Source: Ideonella livida (GTDB lineage: Bacteria; Pseudomonadota; Gammaproteobacteria; Burkholderiales; Burkholderiaceae_C). From it: a stretch of 64,000 nucleotides of DNA. The stretch is from NCBI RefSeq assembly GCF_010499455.1, contig NZ_JAAGOH010000012.1, positions 86,656 through 150,655 on the forward strand, in the 5' to 3' direction. Positions 62,365 through 64,000 of this stretch are shown here, piece by piece. Within the stretch, counting starts at the first letter, position 1. Every line of letters begins with the position of its first letter. A program made the position numbers and the translations under genes. The notes beneath the pieces were generated by a model. It worked only from the letters and a program-made list of their open reading frames with translations, ran no database searches and had not been told where the DNA came from.

Positions 62365-62442
62365 CCATTGGGTCGATTTGGTGTTTCCCCTAAGTGAATG
62401 TCTGACATCCACGCCATGAATGCCAGGCATTGGCAGAATGGT

Positions 62443-62457
62443 GGGAAAACTTTTCCC
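62443..62457. promoter_or_regulatory. Palindrome just before the second LacI gene
   Basis: A perfect GGGAAAA-C-TTTTCCC repeat ends 11 bases before the LacI ATG, where a ribosome-binding site would normally be. It may be an autoregulatory site or affect translation; no other ribosome-binding site is visible. Confidence 0.45.
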
Positions 62458-62468
62458 CACATCCTTTC

Positions 62469-63464
62469 ATGGCCTCAGAGTCCGTCCCCATCACCGCCGT
62501 GGCAGAACTGGCCGGCGTGTCCGTGGCCACCGTGTCGCGGGTCATCAACAACAGCAAACCGGTCAATGCCGAAACGCGCGAGAAGGTGGAGGCCGCCGTC
62601 GCACAGCTGGGCTACCGCGCCAACGCCATCGGCCGCATCCTGCGCAAGAGCGAGACGCGCATGCTCCTGGTGCTGGTGCCCGACTTCGCCAACCCCTACT
62701 ACGCCGAGATCGTGCAGGGCGTGGAGTCGGTCACCCGCGACCGCGGCTACCACCTGCTGCTGGCCGACGCGCCCCAGCGCTGGGAGCGCGGCGCCACCGC
62801 GCTGGACGCCCTGCACAACCGCCTGGCCGATGGCGTGATCTGCCTGGCCCACATCGACCCTGAGTCCGAACTGCACAAGGAGATTGCCCCGCTGCCCTGG
62901 GTGGCCTGCTCCGAGGTCATGCCTGGCTCCAAGGTGCCGCATGTGAGCATCGACCACCACCAGGCCGCCGTGGACGCGGTGCAGTACCTCCTCAACCGCG
63001 GCCACCAGCGCATCGCCCTGATCACCGCCGAGGAGGAATTCCTCTGGGCCCAGCAACGCCGCCAGGGCTATCTGGACGCCATGGCCCGCGCCGGCATCGC
63101 CGTGGACCCGCGCTGGATCCAGACCGCGCGCAAGGCCGACTACGCCGACGGCCACATGGCTGCAGGTGCCCTGCTCTCCCTGGCCGCCCTGCCCACCGCC
63201 GTGTTCGCCGTCTCCGACACCCTGGCCATCGGCGCCATCAAGGCCTTCCGCCGCGCCGGGCGCCAGGTGCCGCAGGACATCGCGGTGGTGGGCTTTGACA
63301 ACCTGCCCCTGTCCGAGGTGTTCGAGCCCGCGCTCACCACCGTGGCCCAGCCCATGCGCGAGCTGGGCGCGCAAGCCACCCGCCTGCTGCTGGCCCGCCT
63401 AGCCGGGGAGACACCGGCCTCCCTGACCCTGGCCCACAGCCTGGTGGTGCGCGAGTCGGCTTGA
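62469..63464 (+). CDS. LacI-family regulator of the glycoside array
   Basis: A 331-residue LacI regulator. The DNA-binding helix-turn-helix is ITAVAELAGVSVATVSRVIN near residues 8-27, followed by the hinge (NAIGRILRKSETRMLLVLVP) and an effector domain (SDTLAIGAIKAFRRAGRQVP, VGFDNLPLSEVFEP) of the GntR/CytR type. It diverges from the exbB-to-receptor operon and precedes another gene with a matching box in front, so it could control both. Its effector is expected to be a sugar from the array. A TTG start at 62430 adds 13 unconserved residues and is not preferred. Confidence 0.92.
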   Translation: MASESVPITAVAELAGVSVATVSRVINNSKPVNAETREKVEAAVAQLGYRANAIGRILRKSETRMLLVLVPDFANPYYAEIVQGVESVTRDRGYHLLLADAPQRWERGATALDALHNRLADGVICLAHIDPESELHKEIAPLPWVACSEVMPGSKVPHVSIDHHQAAVDAVQYLLNRGHQRIALITAEEEFLWAQQRRQGYLDAMARAGIAVDPRWIQTARKADYADGHMAAGALLSLAALPTAVFAVSDTLAIGAIKAFRRAGRQVPQDIAVVGFDNLPLSEVFEPALTTVAQPMRELGAQATRLLLARLAGETPASLTLAHSLVVRESA

Positions 63465-63534
63465 GCCTCGGCGGGCCGGCAGGCCGGCGGGGTTGGCGGC
63501 GACGCCCAGCCTGGGTTTGTCCGGATGTGATTGG

Positions 63535-63547
63535 GTAATCGTTTTCC
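63535..63547 (+). promoter_or_regulatory. Second copy of the GTAATCGTTTNCC box
   Basis: GTAATCGTTTTCC, nearly identical to the box before exbB (62353-62366), lies 72 bases before the last, unfinished gene. It suggests that this gene belongs to the same LacI regulon. Confidence 0.5.
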
Positions 63548-63619
63548 TAGACTGTGCGCCAGAGGGCTGCCGCAGGCGGCCCCACACCGCCCCTTGCGGC
63601 CTGCGCCGCCCACGGTCTG

Positions 63620-64000
63620 ATGTCCGCCACCTTGTCCACCCTGCGCCCGGTCCACCGGTCCTGGCCGGCCCCCGCTCCCGCCCGGGCTTGCGCCCCCATG
63701 GCGCTGGCCCTGTGCTGCAGCGCCCCCGCGCTGCAGGCCCAGCCGGCCCCTGCCCCCGCCGGCCTGCCCAGCCCGGCCGCCCGGGCCTCTGCCCCGCTGG
63801 ACCCCCGCCTGCGCGAGGTGGCAGAGCGGCCCTATCGCTGGATCATCCAGGCCGACGAGATCGCCCGGCGCCAGGCGCCCCCCGCCCCGGCGCCCGCGGC
63901 CAAACCGGCCCGGCCCAGCCCGCCGCCGGCACCGGGGCTCAGCACCGCCAACGCAGGCAGCAACGGCACCACGGGCGCGGGCTCTCCGGCCGGGGGGATG
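63620..64000 (+). CDS. Secreted Ala/Pro-rich protein, partial, unknown function
   Basis: A reading frame of 127 codons stays open to the window end. The N-terminus, from the ATG at 63620, has a long Arg/Pro-rich lead and a hydrophobic stretch ending near CSAPALQA, which looks like a signal peptide; Met27 is an alternative start closer to it. Next come a short conserved-looking part (LREVAERPYRWIIQADEIAR) and low-complexity Pro/Ala/Gly residues. I do not recognise the family. Placement after the LacI gene, behind a box like the exbB one, suggests a part of the glycoside system, perhaps a cell-envelope component. Confidence 0.55.
   Translation, partial: MSATLSTLRPVHRSWPAPAPARACAPMALALCCSAPALQAQPAPAPAGLPSPAARASAPLDPRLREVAERPYRWIIQADEIARRQAPPAPAPAAKPARPSPPPAPGLSTANAGSNGTTGAGSPAGGM

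Overview
The window is about 64 kb of very GC-rich DNA in which nearly all codons end in G or C. The families present (Cys-type membrane formate dehydrogenase with DUF3305/DUF3306 accessory genes, a Bug-type binding protein, many LysR/LacI regulators) suggest a betaproteobacterium of the order Burkholderiales. This is inferred from gene content; there is no rRNA or other phylogenetic marker. I saw no tRNA, rRNA, CRISPR array, transposase or phage gene.

Region 1 (1-15417) is a respiratory formate dehydrogenase locus. The minus-strand operon reads TAT-target peptide, fdhA, fdhB, small lipoprotein, cytochrome b subunit, small periplasmic protein, fdhD (cut by the window start). A divergent plus-strand series encodes an NtrC-like response regulator, its sensor kinase, DUF3305, DUF3306, a polyferredoxin, a TorD-like chaperone and mobA. 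Matching inverted repeats lie in the divergent promoter region and again before the DUF3305 gene. The regulator lacks the sigma54-contact GAFTGA loop.

Region 2 (15439-26124) is a sucrose (or related alpha-glucoside) uptake and phosphorolysis operon: two tandem paralogous binding proteins, two permeases, an ATPase and a sucrose phosphorylase. It is flanked by a LysR gene and a divergent LacI gene with two identical 14-bp operators. A GT14-like glycosyltransferase gene follows lacI.

Region 3 (26148-39024) is mixed. It holds a LysR gene divergent from a Bug-type binding protein and a flavin oxidoreductase; an MFS transporter with a C-glycoside-deglycosidase-like alpha/beta pair; a Rieske O-demethylase-type oxygenase whose reductase gene is now a deleted, frame-disrupted remnant; a TetR regulator with a perfect palindrome; a PPOX-family protein; a small membrane protein; an amidohydrolase lipoprotein; and a LuxR-type regulator.

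Region 4 (39046-64000) is the most interesting part, a 23-kb minus-strand array. It has xylB and xylA with a Gfo/Idh oxidoreductase and a DHA2 exporter between them, an MFS transporter, a GMC oxidoreductase with an NTF2-like partner, seven sugar-isomerase TIM barrels, two DUF6379 deglycosidase beta subunits, a second Gfo/Idh enzyme, a TonB-dependent receptor, and a private TonB-ExbD-ExbD-ExbB energising set. A divergent LacI regulator follows, then an unfinished secreted-protein gene. My reading is a C-glycoside (or other 3-keto-glycoside) catabolic island. The glycoside would enter through the receptor, be oxidised at the sugar C3 hydroxyl by the GMC or Gfo/Idh enzyme, be cleaved at the sugar-aglycone bond by the alpha/beta deglycosidase, and the keto-sugar would be processed by the TIM barrels. 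With the satellite pair in region 3 the window carries three alpha-like and three beta-like subunits.
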